From contig JAFDVP010000001.1 of assembly GCA_018268895.1 (NCBI GenBank), positions 806,001-870,000 on the forward strand: 64,000 nucleotides of DNA, read 5' to 3'. Shown piece after piece: positions 1 to 8,831 of the stretch. The translations under genes and the position numbers were made by a program. Numbering within the stretch: position 1 is the first letter of the stretch; each line of letters begins with the position of its first letter. The notes beneath the pieces were generated by a model. The model was not told where the DNA came from. It ran no database searches and worked only from the letters and a program-made list of their open reading frames with translations. The stretch is from Acidobacteriota bacterium. GTDB lineage: Bacteria > Acidobacteriota > Terriglobia > Terriglobales > Acidobacteriaceae.

Positions 1-785
1 GTCGCTGCCGTTGCATAGGCTGCAGGTTCAGGCTCCCTGTCGGAATAGATCAGCAGCTTGGGCGTCGTCAGCGTGGAAAGCGGTGTGGCGAGAGGGAACC
101 GCTCGCGGAAGAGTAGCCCGGCAGGGACCAGCTTGGAACGGTAGTCCTGGCGCGCTGCATCGAGCAGGTCAGTGTAGGGGGCGTCGAGAATCAGTGCCGC
201 TACATCCGGGTGGTCTGCCGCAAGCCGGGTCGCCAGTGAAGCCCCAACTCCCGTGCCGTAGAGCACAATCTGCTGCGGGAGAACCTGATGTGTGCCAGTT
301 AGGTATCGCCAGGCGGAGGCTGCGTCCTCGGACATACGCTGCTGGTTTGGGTGAATCTCGCCGCTGTGGCCATAGCCGCGATAGTCAAACCAGAGCACAC
401 TCAATTGCAATTCCCGCAGCGCGTTTACGGTGGCTGAGGCATTCAGACGCGAGCCGTCGCCGCCGCCGAGGAAGAGCACGGTGATCTTTGAGTAGCGCAA
501 TCCCGGGTCGGCGCGTAGCAGCTCGCCTGTCAGTTGCGGACGGCCTGTCTCATCGGGGCCGAAGCGAACCATTCCCGCAGGAGCAGGTTTCGTCCTTGCC
601 GAAGGATCGGGATGCAGGACGATCTGCCACTGGCCAATGCGATAGAGCAGACAGAGGCTGAGATAGCTACAGATGAAGGCGGCGACGGCGGCAGCGCCAA
701 CTGCTTTAAACAACCATCGTCCGCTCACCAGTTGTTGGGCCGGTGCGGGTGTTTGGGAAGATGGTCTTTTGCGCGGTGCGGACAT
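1..785 (-). CDS. Partial alpha/beta hydrolase (C-terminus beyond left edge)
   Basis: The reading frame is open from an ATG at 785 and runs off the left edge, so the C-terminal part, including any catalytic histidine, is not visible. The N-terminus has a basic stretch followed by one hydrophobic segment (about residues 27-47), suggesting a membrane-anchored or exported protein. The body has the alpha/beta-hydrolase pattern: a strand with VLFLGGGDG, then WFDYRGYGHS, a nucleophile-elbow position reading LYGTGVGAS, and then LILDAPYTD. In this family the elbow is normally G-x-S-x-G. Here the serine position is glycine, so ordinary esterase chemistry is doubtful. The gene is divergent from the Rieske gene that follows. 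The fold assignment is firm; the substrate is unknown. Confidence 0.8.
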   Translation of the reverse strand, partial: MSAPRKRPSSQTPAPAQQLVSGRWLFKAVGAAAVAAFICSYLSLCLLYRIGQWQIVLHPDPSARTKPAPAGMVRFGPDETGRPQLTGELLRADPGLRYSKITVLFLGGGDGSRLNASATVNALRELQLSVLWFDYRGYGHSGEIHPNQQRMSEDAASAWRYLTGTHQVLPQQIVLYGTGVGASLATRLAADHPDVAALILDAPYTDLLDAARQDYRSKLVPAGLLFRERFPLATPLSTLTTPKLLIYSDREPEPAAYATAA

Positions 786-861
786 CGAAGGAGGCTTCTA
801 CGAGAGTAGCACCCGCCCTCCAGGTTGGAGACGATACGATTGAGGGAGGAGGCGTTCGAGA

Positions 862-1188
862 TTGGAGAAGTGGGTAAGGCTGTGCGGGCTGTCCGAGGCG
901 CCATCGCCGGGCAATGTAATCGAGGTCGAGGTTGAGGGAGTAGCTCTCTGCGTTGCCAATGTGAAAGGCGAACTTTCAGCGATCGACAACATCTGCCCGC
1001 ATCGCAACGGTCCGCTTGGTCAGGGATGGCTCGAGGGCGAGACCGTGGTCTGTCCGTGGCACTCGTGGATGTTTCACGCAAAGACCGGCGTCTCGGAGTA
1101 TCCGGCGAATGAATGCGTTAAGGCGTTTCCCCTCAAGGTTGAGGGTGACGATGTGCTTGTGCGGATCGGCGAACGTCAAATCCTCTGA
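862..1188 (+). CDS. Rieske [2Fe-2S] ferredoxin (NirD-like small subunit type)
   Basis: This 108-residue protein is a single Rieske domain. The cluster ligands are C45 and H47 (CPH) and C64 and H67 (CPWH), with the usual 16-residue spacing between the two pairs. It resembles the small soluble ferredoxin components of nitrite reductase (NirD) or ring-hydroxylating dioxygenases and would carry electrons in the cytoplasm. No oxygenase or reductase gene is adjacent, so its partner cannot be named. The start is a TTG at 862, chosen because a purine-rich GAGGGAGGAG ribosome-binding sequence sits just upstream and no ATG lies before the domain. Confidence 0.85.
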   Translation: MEKWVRLCGLSEAPSPGNVIEVEVEGVALCVANVKGELSAIDNICPHRNGPLGQGWLEGETVVCPWHSWMFHAKTGVSEYPANECVKAFPLKVEGDDVLVRIGERQIL

Positions 1189-1323
1189 AAATCCGTGCAT
1201 GTTTTATTGCTGATTCATCGTTCCATGCCGCACGCGAATAACAGATGCCAATTCGTGGCTGCGAGGTCGAAATGCGCGCTCATTGCTGATAGAATCTATT
1301 AAATCCACTCCCTCGGTGAGGAA

Positions 1324-2457
1324 ATGCAGGCAATCCTGGCGCTCGAAGACGGGCGCATCTTTCGCGGCAAAAGTTTTGGCGCTCCAACGGAGTGCGTAGG
1401 CGAAGTGGTTTTCAATACATCCTTGACCGGCTATCAGGAGATCTTTACCGATCCCTCCTACGCTGGACAGATTGTCGTTCTGACCAATCCTCATATCGGC
1501 AACTACGGAACGACTCCGTCCGACGCCGAGTCTCGAAAGCCCTTTATTGAAGGCCTCGTGACCCGCGAGTTCTCTCCCGTAAGTTCGAGCTGGCGTTCCA
1601 CTCAGGTCGCAGACGAATACCTGGAGCGCTATGGCGTTCCGGTCATCGCCGACGTCGACACGCGCGCCATCGTGCGGCACCTGCGTGCCAACGGCGTGAT
1701 GCGCGGCGTGATCGCCAGCGGCGACAACCTCGACGTTGACGCGCTGGTTGCCAAGGCCCGGGCGATCCCGAAGATGGAGGGCACCGATCTCGCCAGCGTC
1801 GTCACCACGAAGGAGCCGTACAAGTGGGATGCGACGGAGCCGAAGAACCAGACTGGCGACCCGCTGCTGAAACCAACGGTTGAAGGTGACACGCTGCACG
1901 TCGTCGCATACGACTTCGGCATCAAGCAGAACATTTTGCGCATGCTGGCGCGCGAGAACATCGACGTCACTGTCGTCCCTGCAAGGACGCCAGCCGAAGA
2001 GGTGCTCGCAATGAATCCCGATGGCGTCTTCTTCTCGAACGGTCCTGGCGACCCTGAGCCGCTCGACTACGCGATTGAAAATGTCAAAAAGCTGCAAGGC
2101 AAGAAGCCGATCTTCGGAATCTGCCTCGGCCACCAGATCTTCGGTCTCGCGCTCGGCGGCAAGACCTACAAGCTGAAGTTTGGCCACCACGGCGGCAATC
2201 ACCCGATCATGAACCACCAGACGGGCAAGGTCGAGATCACGGCACAGAACCACAACTTCAACGTCGACCCCGATTCGCTGCCTGAGAACGTCGAGAAGAC
2301 GCACACCAACCTGAACGACCACACGCTCGCAGGTTTGAAGCATAAGGCCGACCCGATGTTCAGCGTGCAGTATCACCCCGAGGCCAGTCCCGGGCCGCAC
2401 GACTCGCACTACCTCTTCAAGGACTTCCGCAAGATGATGGAGGAGTGGAAGAAATGA
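1324..2457 (+). CDS. carA: Carbamoyl-phosphate synthase small subunit
   Basis: This is the glutamine amidotransferase subunit of carbamoyl-phosphate synthase. It hydrolyses glutamine and channels ammonia to CarB for arginine and pyrimidine synthesis. The protein has 377 residues, normal for the family. It has the N-terminal CPSase_sm_chain domain (starting [12 protein letters not shown]) and a C-terminal class I amidotransferase domain. The nucleophile is C267 in GICLGHQ and the His-Glu pair is H351/E353 in YHPEASPGP. The ATG at 1324 follows GAGGA closely. The stop overlaps the next start as ATGA, so the downstream membrane-protein gene is probably translationally coupled. carB follows after that gene. 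Confidence 0.97.
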   Translation: MQAILALEDGRIFRGKSFGAPTECVGEVVFNTSLTGYQEIFTDPSYAGQIVVLTNPHIGNYGTTPSDAESRKPFIEGLVTREFSPVSSSWRSTQVADEYLERYGVPVIADVDTRAIVRHLRANGVMRGVIASGDNLDVDALVAKARAIPKMEGTDLASVVTTKEPYKWDATEPKNQTGDPLLKPTVEGDTLHVVAYDFGIKQNILRMLARENIDVTVVPARTPAEEVLAMNPDGVFFSNGPGDPEPLDYAIENVKKLQGKKPIFGICLGHQIFGLALGGKTYKLKFGHHGGNHPIMNHQTGKVEITAQNHNFNVDPDSLPENVEKTHTNLNDHTLAGLKHKADPMFSVQYHPEASPGPHDSHYLFKDFRKMMEEWKK

Positions 2458-3704
2458 GTGTGGTGCCGTCGGCGAGTTTTGCTCAGGAATCTTCCGGGCA
2501 GCAGTGGTTGCCCGATTCCTTCTGGAAAATCGCAACGGCATCGGTGTTTTTTCTTGCATCCCTTAAAGGACTTCGCTTTCCCAATCGCTGGTCTGCAACG
2601 CAGGCCCAGGTCGATTATGCGTTTGGGTTCGTAAAACGCGGCTTTTTCGGTGCTTCGATAACGCACTGGCTTGGACTCAACCATTACGCGCGCTTCACGG
2701 TGTTTTCGTACCTGGTTTTGGCGGTCTTCTTTGCAATGCTTGTGCTTCTGATCAAGGGAAGCGGGATCGCTGCGCGTTGGGGCGATCTGGGAGTCGTCGC
2801 GCTCTTTGCGGGAAGCTACAGCGTGACCTATCTATTCAACACGGTCGGTTATCTCGAAATTTTTTCCGCCGTGCTGGTACTGTCCGTCTTGCAATTGGCG
2901 GACAGTCGCTTTCGCTTCGTCGGGTCTGTCGCCGTAACGATCATCGGTCTGTTGATTCACGAGGCCTTCTTGTTCATGCTGTTCCCGGCGCTCCTGCTGC
3001 CGTTTGTGTTGGAGTGGCTTCAGGAGCAGGACAGGGTGCGAAGGGTACGCCTTGCATCGTTCATAGGGGTTCTGATCCTGGTCGCAGCAGCTCTCGCGAT
3101 AAAAATTGCTATTTCCCCGTCGATGAGCCAGGGTCAGGCCGCGCGTATGGCATCGTCCATCGTCGCGAAGAGCGATTTCACCCCGAGGTACGATTTTTTT
3201 GATGTGATGACGCGATCCGGACGTGACAACCTTCAGATCATGATCGGCTATTTTCACAGCTCCGGCTGGTGGGCTCGTCAGGCGTCAAGCATCGCTGTCT
3301 TCGGGCCGACATTTATTCTTCTATTGGCGGCTTCGCGCAGGATTTTACGCGCCGCGCTGCATCGTTATTGGAAGTACGGCTTTGCCGCAGTTTGTACCGT
3401 CTCGTGCGCTCCGTTACTCATGCACTTTGTCGGTTGGGATGTTGGCCGGTGGAATGGGGTCGCATGTCTTATGGCGTTCATCAGTCTTCTTACGGTGGCA
3501 CGTTTTACGCAGGGCCGGCCGTTGCCGGTGTCTGGAAGGTGGCAAAGGGCCGTGTTGATTGCTTTGCTCTTCAGCATGTCGTCTGGAAGTTTGCTGATGT
3601 ACGGGAAAGACGACAAGTTTTTCCCGGTCCTGGATAAATTCAGGGAAACGCTTTTAGGTCTCCAGGGCGGAGGCCTCATCCATATGGTGAACTCTGGAGA
3701 TTGA
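2454..3704 (+). CDS. Polytopic membrane protein of unknown function inside the car operon
   Basis: A 416-residue hydrophobic protein lies between carA and carB. Its ATG at 2454 overlaps the carA stop codon (ATGA), and it ends 41 bases before the carB start, so it is probably co-transcribed with both. About nine or ten membrane-spanning segments can be seen, for example around [32 protein letters not shown] and [12 protein letters not shown]. No catalytic motif or family is recognised. The general layout resembles EpsG/O-antigen-polymerase-like or other glycan-lipid membrane proteins, but this is only a resemblance. The base composition is visibly less GC-rich than carA and carB, suggesting later insertion into the operon. 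Confidence 0.85.
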   Translation: MSVVPSASFAQESSGQQWLPDSFWKIATASVFFLASLKGLRFPNRWSATQAQVDYAFGFVKRGFFGASITHWLGLNHYARFTVFSYLVLAVFFAMLVLLIKGSGIAARWGDLGVVALFAGSYSVTYLFNTVGYLEIFSAVLVLSVLQLADSRFRFVGSVAVTIIGLLIHEAFLFMLFPALLLPFVLEWLQEQDRVRRVRLASFIGVLILVAAALAIKIAISPSMSQGQAARMASSIVAKSDFTPRYDFFDVMTRSGRDNLQIMIGYFHSSGWWARQASSIAVFGPTFILLLAASRRILRAALHRYWKYGFAAVCTVSCAPLLMHFVGWDVGRWNGVACLMAFISLLTVARFTQGRPLPVSGRWQRAVLIALLFSMSSGSLLMYGKDDKFFPVLDKFRETLLGLQGGGLIHMVNSGD

Positions 3705-3745
3705 TCAGAGTCGCAAGGTACTTGGGTTGTAATCAGGAAATTAAG

Positions 3746-6700
3746 ATGCCACGCAGAAATGACATCGCGAAGATACTTGTGATCGGCTCGGGCCCGATCG
3801 TGATTGGCCAGTCGGCGGAGTTCGACTACTCAGGCACGCAGGCGTGCAAGGCGCTCAAGGCGGAGGGCTACGAGGTTGTTCTTATCAACTCGAACCCGGC
3901 CTCCATCATGACCGATCCCGAGGTTGCCGACCGCACCTACATTGAGCCGTTGAGCGTTGCTTACCTTGAAGAGGTCATTCGCGTCGAAGCGGAAATGATG
4001 GCTCCTGGCAGCGGCATCTTCGCTGTGCTGCCTACGGTTGGCGGGCAGACCGCGCTCAATCTCGCCGTCGATCTCGCCGACTCCGGCTTTCTCGAAAAGC
4101 ATCGTGTCGAGCTGATCGGCGCGAAGCTTGAGGCCATCAAGAAGGCGGAGGACCGCCTGCTTTTCAAGGATGCGATGAACAAGATCGGCCTCGATATGCC
4201 GAAGTCGCAGCTCTGCACCACGGTGAGCGCGGGCCTCGAGTTCGCCGCAAAGATCGGCTTCCCGGCCGTCATCCGTCCCAGCTTTACGCTCGGCGGCTCC
4301 GGCGGCGGCATCGCTTACAACCGCGAAGAGATGACAGAGATTCTCTCGCGCGGCCTCGATCTCAGCCCAGTGCACGAGTGCCTGATCGAAGAGAGCGTGC
4401 TCGGTTGGAAGGAGTATGAACTCGAAGTCGTCCGCGACCTGAACGACAACGTCATCATCATCTGCTCGATCGAGAACTTCGACCCGATGGGCGTTCATAC
4501 CGGCGATTCCATCACGGTCGCTCCCGCGCAGACGCTCACCGACCGTGAGTACCAGGTGATGCGTAACGCCGCGATCAACGTCATTCGCGAGATCGGCGTC
4601 GAGACGGGCGGAAGCAACGTACAGTTCGCCGTCAACCCGATCACAGGACGCATGACCGTGATCGAGATGAACCCGCGCGTCTCGCGCTCGTCCGCTCTGG
4701 CATCGAAGGCGACGGGCTTCCCGATCGCGAAGATCGCGGCGCGCCTCGCCGTGGGCTACACGCTCGACGAGATCCAGAACGACATCACCAAGGCCACTCC
4801 TGCCTGCTTCGAGCCGACGATCGATTACGTCGTCGTCAAGATCCCGAAGTGGCAGTTCGAGAAGTTCCCAGGCGCCGACGAGACGCTGGGCCCGCAGATG
4901 AAGTCGGTCGGCGAGGTGATGGCCATCGGCCGCACCTTCAAGGAAGCCATGATGAAGGCCGTGCGATCGCTCGAGACCGGCAAGAAGGCCACCGCGGACG
5001 AGATCGAGCCGCGCCGCCTGACACAGCGCCTGGTCACTCCGCACCCCGAACGTCTCGCCTACATCCGCTATGCTTTCGAGCGCGGCATGACAGTGCGCGA
5101 GGTTGCGCGCATCACCACGATGGACCCCTGGTTCCTGCACCAGATTAAGCAGATCACGGACGAGATCAAGGCCATCGGCGGCACGGGCGTTGACACAGTG
5201 ACATCTGAACAGTTGCGCACAGCCAAACGCATGGGCATCTCCGATGAGCGGCTTGCCGCTGTCTGGGGTTTGACTGGCGCCCAGGGCACGGCGAAGGTGC
5301 GCGCGTTGCGTAAGAAGCTCGGGGTGATGCCGGTCTTCAAGCTGGTCGACACCTGCGCGGCGGAGTTCGAGAGCCTGACGCCCTACCTCTATAGCTGCTA
5401 CGACGAAGAGGACGAGGCGACTCCGACGGATCGCAAGAAGATCATCATCCTCGGCAGCGGGCCGAACCGCATCGGGCAGGGAATCGAGTTCGACTACTGC
5501 TGCTGCCATGCGGCATTTGCGCTGCGCGAAGACGGTTACGAGACGATCATGATCAACTGCAACCCGGAGACGGTCTCTACCGACTATGACACCTCCGACC
5601 GCCTCTACTTCGAGCCGCTTACGCTCGAGGACGTGCTCGCCGTCTACGAGCACGAGGCCTCGTCTGGCGCGGAGATCGGCATGATCGTGCAATTCGGTGG
5701 ACAGACGCCGCTCAATCTCTCTCTGCCTCTGAAGAATGCAGGCGTCCCGGTCATCGGCACCTCACCCGAGTCGATCGACCTCGCCGAGGACCGCAAGCGC
5801 TTCGGCAAGCTGATCGAAGACCTCAAGATTCCGCAGCCGCAGGGTGCAATGGCGACCAGTGTCGAAGAAGCTGTAGCCGGTGCGAACCGCGTTGGCTACC
5901 CCGTGCTGGTGCGGCCCTCCTACGTGCTCGGCGGGCGCGCCATGGTCATCGCCTATGACGACGCCGAAGTCCTCAACTACATGACTACGGCGATCGAGTA
6001 CTCGCAGGAGCGTCCTGTCCTGATCGACCACTTCCTCGAAGACGCGACCGAGGTCGATGTCGACGCGCTCTGCGATGGCGACGATGTGGTGATCGCGGGT
6101 ATCATGCAGCACATCGAAGAGGCCGGTATCCACTCCGGCGACTCCTCCTGCGTGCTTCCCGCAGTCGATCTCAGCGCCGATGTGCTCGACACCATCCGCG
6201 ACTACACGCGCAAGCTGGCTACAGCGCTCAGCGTGCGCGGACTCGTCAATATCCAGTTCGCCATTCAGCGCGGCAAAGTCTACGTCATTGAGGTCAACCC
6301 ACGCGCCTCGCGCACGGTACCCTACGTCTCGAAGGCCACGGGGATTCCGCTGGCCAAGATCGCGTCGCGCATCATGGTGGGCCAGAAGCTCAAGACCCTC
6401 CTTCCTGCGCAGGTTGCATCCGGTAAGGACCTCGGCACCGGCTCGCACTTCTTCGTCAAATCGCCAGTCTTCCCCTGGGGCAAGTTTCAGGGCGTCGATC
6501 CGGTGCTCGGGCCGGAGATGCGTTCCACAGGCGAGGTCATGGGCGTCGCCGACAACTTCGGCGAGGCCTTCGCCAAAGCGCAGATCGCAGCAGGACAGAC
6601 GCTGCCCACCAAGGGCAACGTCTTCCTCAGCGTCAACGACCATGACAAGGCAGGCGTCCCCGCGCTGGCGCGCCAGTTTGTCGAGATGGGCTTCCATCTC

Positions 6701-7027
6701 GTCGCCACGCACGGAACCGCAGCGGTGCTTGAAGAAGCAGGTCTGCAACCGGAGCGTGTCTACAAGGTGAAGGAAGGACGCCCCAACGTCGTCGACCTGA
6801 TCAAGGGCGGACGCATTCAGTTGATCGTCAACACACCGCGAGGGCAGGACACGTTCTTCGACGAGAAGGCGATTCGCCGCGCGGCGGTGCAGGGAAGAAT
6901 TCCGACGATCACTACACTCGCCGCTGCTCGCGCGGCCGCTGAGGGTATCTCAGCCTTACAGCGTGGAACATTGAATGTGATTGCCCTGCAGGAGCTTCAC
7001 GCCAGCCGTGGCGAAGTTCTGGTCTAG
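3746..7027 (+). CDS. carB: Carbamoyl-phosphate synthase large subunit
   Basis: The 1,093-residue synthetase subunit makes carbamoyl phosphate from bicarbonate, ATP and ammonia supplied by CarA. Two homologous ATP-grasp halves are visible. The first begins [20 protein letters not shown] and the second, near residue 570, begins [20 protein letters not shown]. The oligomerisation region lies between them and a C-terminal MGS-like allosteric domain (from about residue 950, [11 protein letters not shown]) ends the chain. The ATG at 3746 is chosen because the family N-terminus [10 protein letters not shown] starts there and AGGA lies about 8 bases upstream. The frame stays open upstream to 3701 with no family resemblance. 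Confidence 0.97.
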   Translation: MPRRNDIAKILVIGSGPIVIGQSAEFDYSGTQACKALKAEGYEVVLINSNPASIMTDPEVADRTYIEPLSVAYLEEVIRVEAEMMAPGSGIFAVLPTVGGQTALNLAVDLADSGFLEKHRVELIGAKLEAIKKAEDRLLFKDAMNKIGLDMPKSQLCTTVSAGLEFAAKIGFPAVIRPSFTLGGSGGGIAYNREEMTEILSRGLDLSPVHECLIEESVLGWKEYELEVVRDLNDNVIIICSIENFDPMGVHTGDSITVAPAQTLTDREYQVMRNAAINVIREIGVETGGSNVQFAVNPITGRMTVIEMNPRVSRSSALASKATGFPIAKIAARLAVGYTLDEIQNDITKATPACFEPTIDYVVVKIPKWQFEKFPGADETLGPQMKSVGEVMAIGRTFKEAMMKAVRSLETGKKATADEIEPRRLTQRLVTPHPERLAYIRYAFERGMTVREVARITTMDPWFLHQIKQITDEIKAIGGTGVDTVTSEQLRTAKRMGISDERLAAVWGLTGAQGTAKVRALRKKLGVMPVFKLVDTCAAEFESLTPYLYSCYDEEDEATPTDRKKIIILGSGPNRIGQGIEFDYCCCHAAFALREDGYETIMINCNPETVSTDYDTSDRLYFEPLTLEDVLAVYEHEASSGAEIGMIVQFGGQTPLNLSLPLKNAGVPVIGTSPESIDLAEDRKRFGKLIEDLKIPQPQGAMATSVEEAVAGANRVGYPVLVRPSYVLGGRAMVIAYDDAEVLNYMTTAIEYSQERPVLIDHFLEDATEVDVDALCDGDDVVIAGIMQHIEEAGIHSGDSSCVLPAVDLSADVLDTIRDYTRKLATALSVRGLVNIQFAIQRGKVYVIEVNPRASRTVPYVSKATGIPLAKIASRIMVGQKLKTLLPAQVASGKDLGTGSHFFVKSPVFPWGKFQGVDPVLGPEMRSTGEVMGVADNFGEAFAKAQIAAGQTLPTKGNVFLSVNDHDKAGVPALARQFVEMGFHLVATHGTAAVLEEAGLQPERVYKVKEGRPNVVDLIKGGRIQLIVNTPRGQDTFFDEKAIRRAAVQGRIPTITTLAAARAAAEGISALQRGTLNVIALQELHASRGEVLV

Positions 7028-7147
7028 GGAGCCTCCGATCGAGGGGCGGGATCTACGAGGATCGGTGCAGTCATGAGCGAGCTACTGAGATTGTTCGCTG
7101 CGCGAAGAATGACGACGGCTTGTCGGTCACAGGGATAGGAGATGGCT

Positions 7148-7633
7148 CTAGTCGTTGTTGAGGCCGAACTTCGCCCCGATGGCGTAGCCGATCATCGAAA
7201 GAGGGATCCATGTTCCGGCCACCAGGCCGTCACCTGCCATCAGGCCGCTGCCGTGTTCGATGTCGAAGAACGTGCGCCACAGCTTCTCCACCGCGCCGCA
7301 GTTTTCGCACAGGCCGTTGCCGGTCGGCAGGTCCAGGACCCACACGCACACAACAGCAAACACAACGATGCCGGATATCCAAACATAGCCGGCGATATCG
7401 TTTTGCTGGCGGCGCGCGACGATAAATCCGCCAATCATCGGAACCAGAAATGACAGTGCTGTAGCCAGCAGCTTCGGATTCAATGAATCCGGATCAGGGT
7501 GGTTCATCGTGATCACGACGATGACCAGCAGAAGAAACAGCAACGCAACGGCTGTGTGAAGAAGAAACCAGAAGGCCTCACGCCCAAGGTCTCCAACCGA
7601 TTTTCCCTGCGAGATGTCCTGATACCCGTTCAT
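7148..7633 (-). CDS. Small membrane protein of unknown function
   Basis: The 161-residue protein has four hydrophobic segments: around residues 22-44 (FWFLLHTAVALLFLLLVIVV), 57-73, 84-101 and 140-156. A cysteine pair (CENC, about residues 109-112) lies in the loop between the third and fourth segments. Two cysteines spaced C-x2-C could form a disulfide or bind metal, but no family is recognised. It is a lone gene on the minus strand between carB and the DapA-like gene, with no evident partner. Confidence 0.7.
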   Translation of the reverse strand: MNGYQDISQGKSVGDLGREAFWFLLHTAVALLFLLLVIVVITMNHPDPDSLNPKLLATALSFLVPMIGGFIVARRQQNDIAGYVWISGIVVFAVVCVWVLDLPTGNGLCENCGAVEKLWRTFFDIEHGSGLMAGDGLVAGTWIPLSMIGYAIGAKFGLNND

Positions 7634-7742
7634 GGTCTGTTAGAAGGTTACTCGAAAGCGGCCGCGCATTGGGAGGCGGTTGATTACGTCTTTCGTGTCA
7701 TCCTGTTGCCTATCCAGTGACGGGCAGAGAGGCCGCGGAAGC

Positions 7743-7767
7743 TACGTCGTTTGAAAGCCACGACGTA
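7743..7767. repeat. Short inverted repeat upstream of the DapA-like gene
   Basis: TACGTCGT and ACGACGTA form a perfect 8-base inverted repeat around a 9-base loop. It lies 24 bases upstream of the start at 7791. There is no T-run after it, so it is not an obvious terminator. It could be an operator or a leader hairpin; nothing here distinguishes these. Confidence 0.35.
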
Positions 7768-7790
7768 CGGGGACGCCTTAGAATAAAGGA

Positions 7791-8831
7791 ATGCTTCTTG
7801 AAGGTTTGCATCTGCCCCTTGTCACGCCGTTTTATCCCGATGGCCGCCTGAACCTGCGCAAGATCGAGCACAACGTGGACCGTTACTCGCGGACCCCGGC
7901 GTCGGGAATCGTTGTGCTGAGCGGCGCAGGCGAGCCGGAGATGCTCTCCGACCAGGAGACGCGCGAGGCCCTCAGCGCGGCCATCTCTCTCGCAGCCGAC
8001 AGCAAGGTGATGATTGCAGGTATCTCTCGCGCGAGCGTTCTGGGCACGCTCGACCTCGCGGACTACGCCTCCACTGGCGGTTACGATTGCGTTCTCGTAC
8101 AGCGCCCCGCCAACCTCTCCGGCAAGCTACAGGAGACGCGCACCTTCCTCCAGTCCGTCGCCGACCGGTCGCCGCTTCCGGTGGTTCTTTACTCCACTCG
8201 CTCCGCAGAGCTCTCCGTCGAAGACGTCGCGGAGTTGGTCTTCCACCCGCAGATCATCGGCTTAATCGACGAAGACGCGACCATGGGCCGGATCGGCCAG
8301 CTTCGAGCGGCGACGTCTGCCGTGAGCCGCGAGGTGACCGTGACCACGGTCTTCAGCCCCGTCACGGGAAGGATGCTTGCGGTGAAGGAGTCTGCGGGCG
8401 CGGCAACCTTCGTCTCGGCTGAGACGCTGGGCGGAGGCGCAGCCGTGGCCACGGCACCGCCGAAACCTGCGATCAAGACCCGCAGCAAGCAGGTAGGCTT
8501 TCAGATCGTTGCAGCGTCTTCTGCCGCGATGCTCGAAGGCCTTCGCGCTGGAGCGGCTGGCGCGATGCCGTCGTTCGCCGCGTGTGCTCCCCAGGCAAGC
8601 TACGAGGTCTACGCCGCCTGGAAGGACGGCGATCAGCGCCTTGCGGACGAGAAACAGGCCCGCATCACTCCAGCTATCGAAGTCGTCGTGGAGGAACTCG
8701 GCATCCCGGGTATCCGCTACGCCTCCGATTTGACGGGATACTTCGGAGGCCGCCCGCGGCTGCCTCTGCTACCTCTCAGCGGAGAACAGCGGGAGCGTAT
8801 TGAACGAGTGATGCAGGGCATCAGAAACTAG
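7791..8831 (+). CDS. DapA-fold (dihydrodipicolinate synthase family) protein with altered active site
   Basis: The 346-residue protein matches the DapA/NAL class I aldolase barrel along most of its length: LPLVTPFYPDG at the start, GIVVLSGAGEPEMLS at the GTTGE position, PLPVVLY with Y134 at the catalytic tyrosine, and HPQIIGLIDEDATMG at the Schiff-base strand. In true DapA that last strand reads IIGIKEATG. Here the lysine position is Ile159/Asp160 and the threonine pair of GTTGE is Gly-Ala. An insertion of roughly 40 residues (about 188-230, Ala/Pro/Lys-rich) contains AVKESAG, which looks like a displaced Schiff-base motif around K199. It may be a pseudoenzyme or a divergent lyase. It converges on oligopeptidase B, and the two stop codons overlap. 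Confidence 0.8.
   Translation: MLLEGLHLPLVTPFYPDGRLNLRKIEHNVDRYSRTPASGIVVLSGAGEPEMLSDQETREALSAAISLAADSKVMIAGISRASVLGTLDLADYASTGGYDCVLVQRPANLSGKLQETRTFLQSVADRSPLPVVLYSTRSAELSVEDVAELVFHPQIIGLIDEDATMGRIGQLRAATSAVSREVTVTTVFSPVTGRMLAVKESAGAATFVSAETLGGGAAVATAPPKPAIKTRSKQVGFQIVAASSAAMLEGLRAGAAGAMPSFAACAPQASYEVYAAWKDGDQRLADEKQARITPAIEVVVEELGIPGIRYASDLTGYFGGRPRLPLLPLSGEQRERIERVMQGIRN

Noticed and set aside
3830..5692. Long open frame on the minus strand opposite carB (620 codons)
   Set aside because: It lies wholly antisense to carB and its translation is low-complexity Arg/Asp/Leu-rich with no motif. High-GC genes often leave such antisense frames open.
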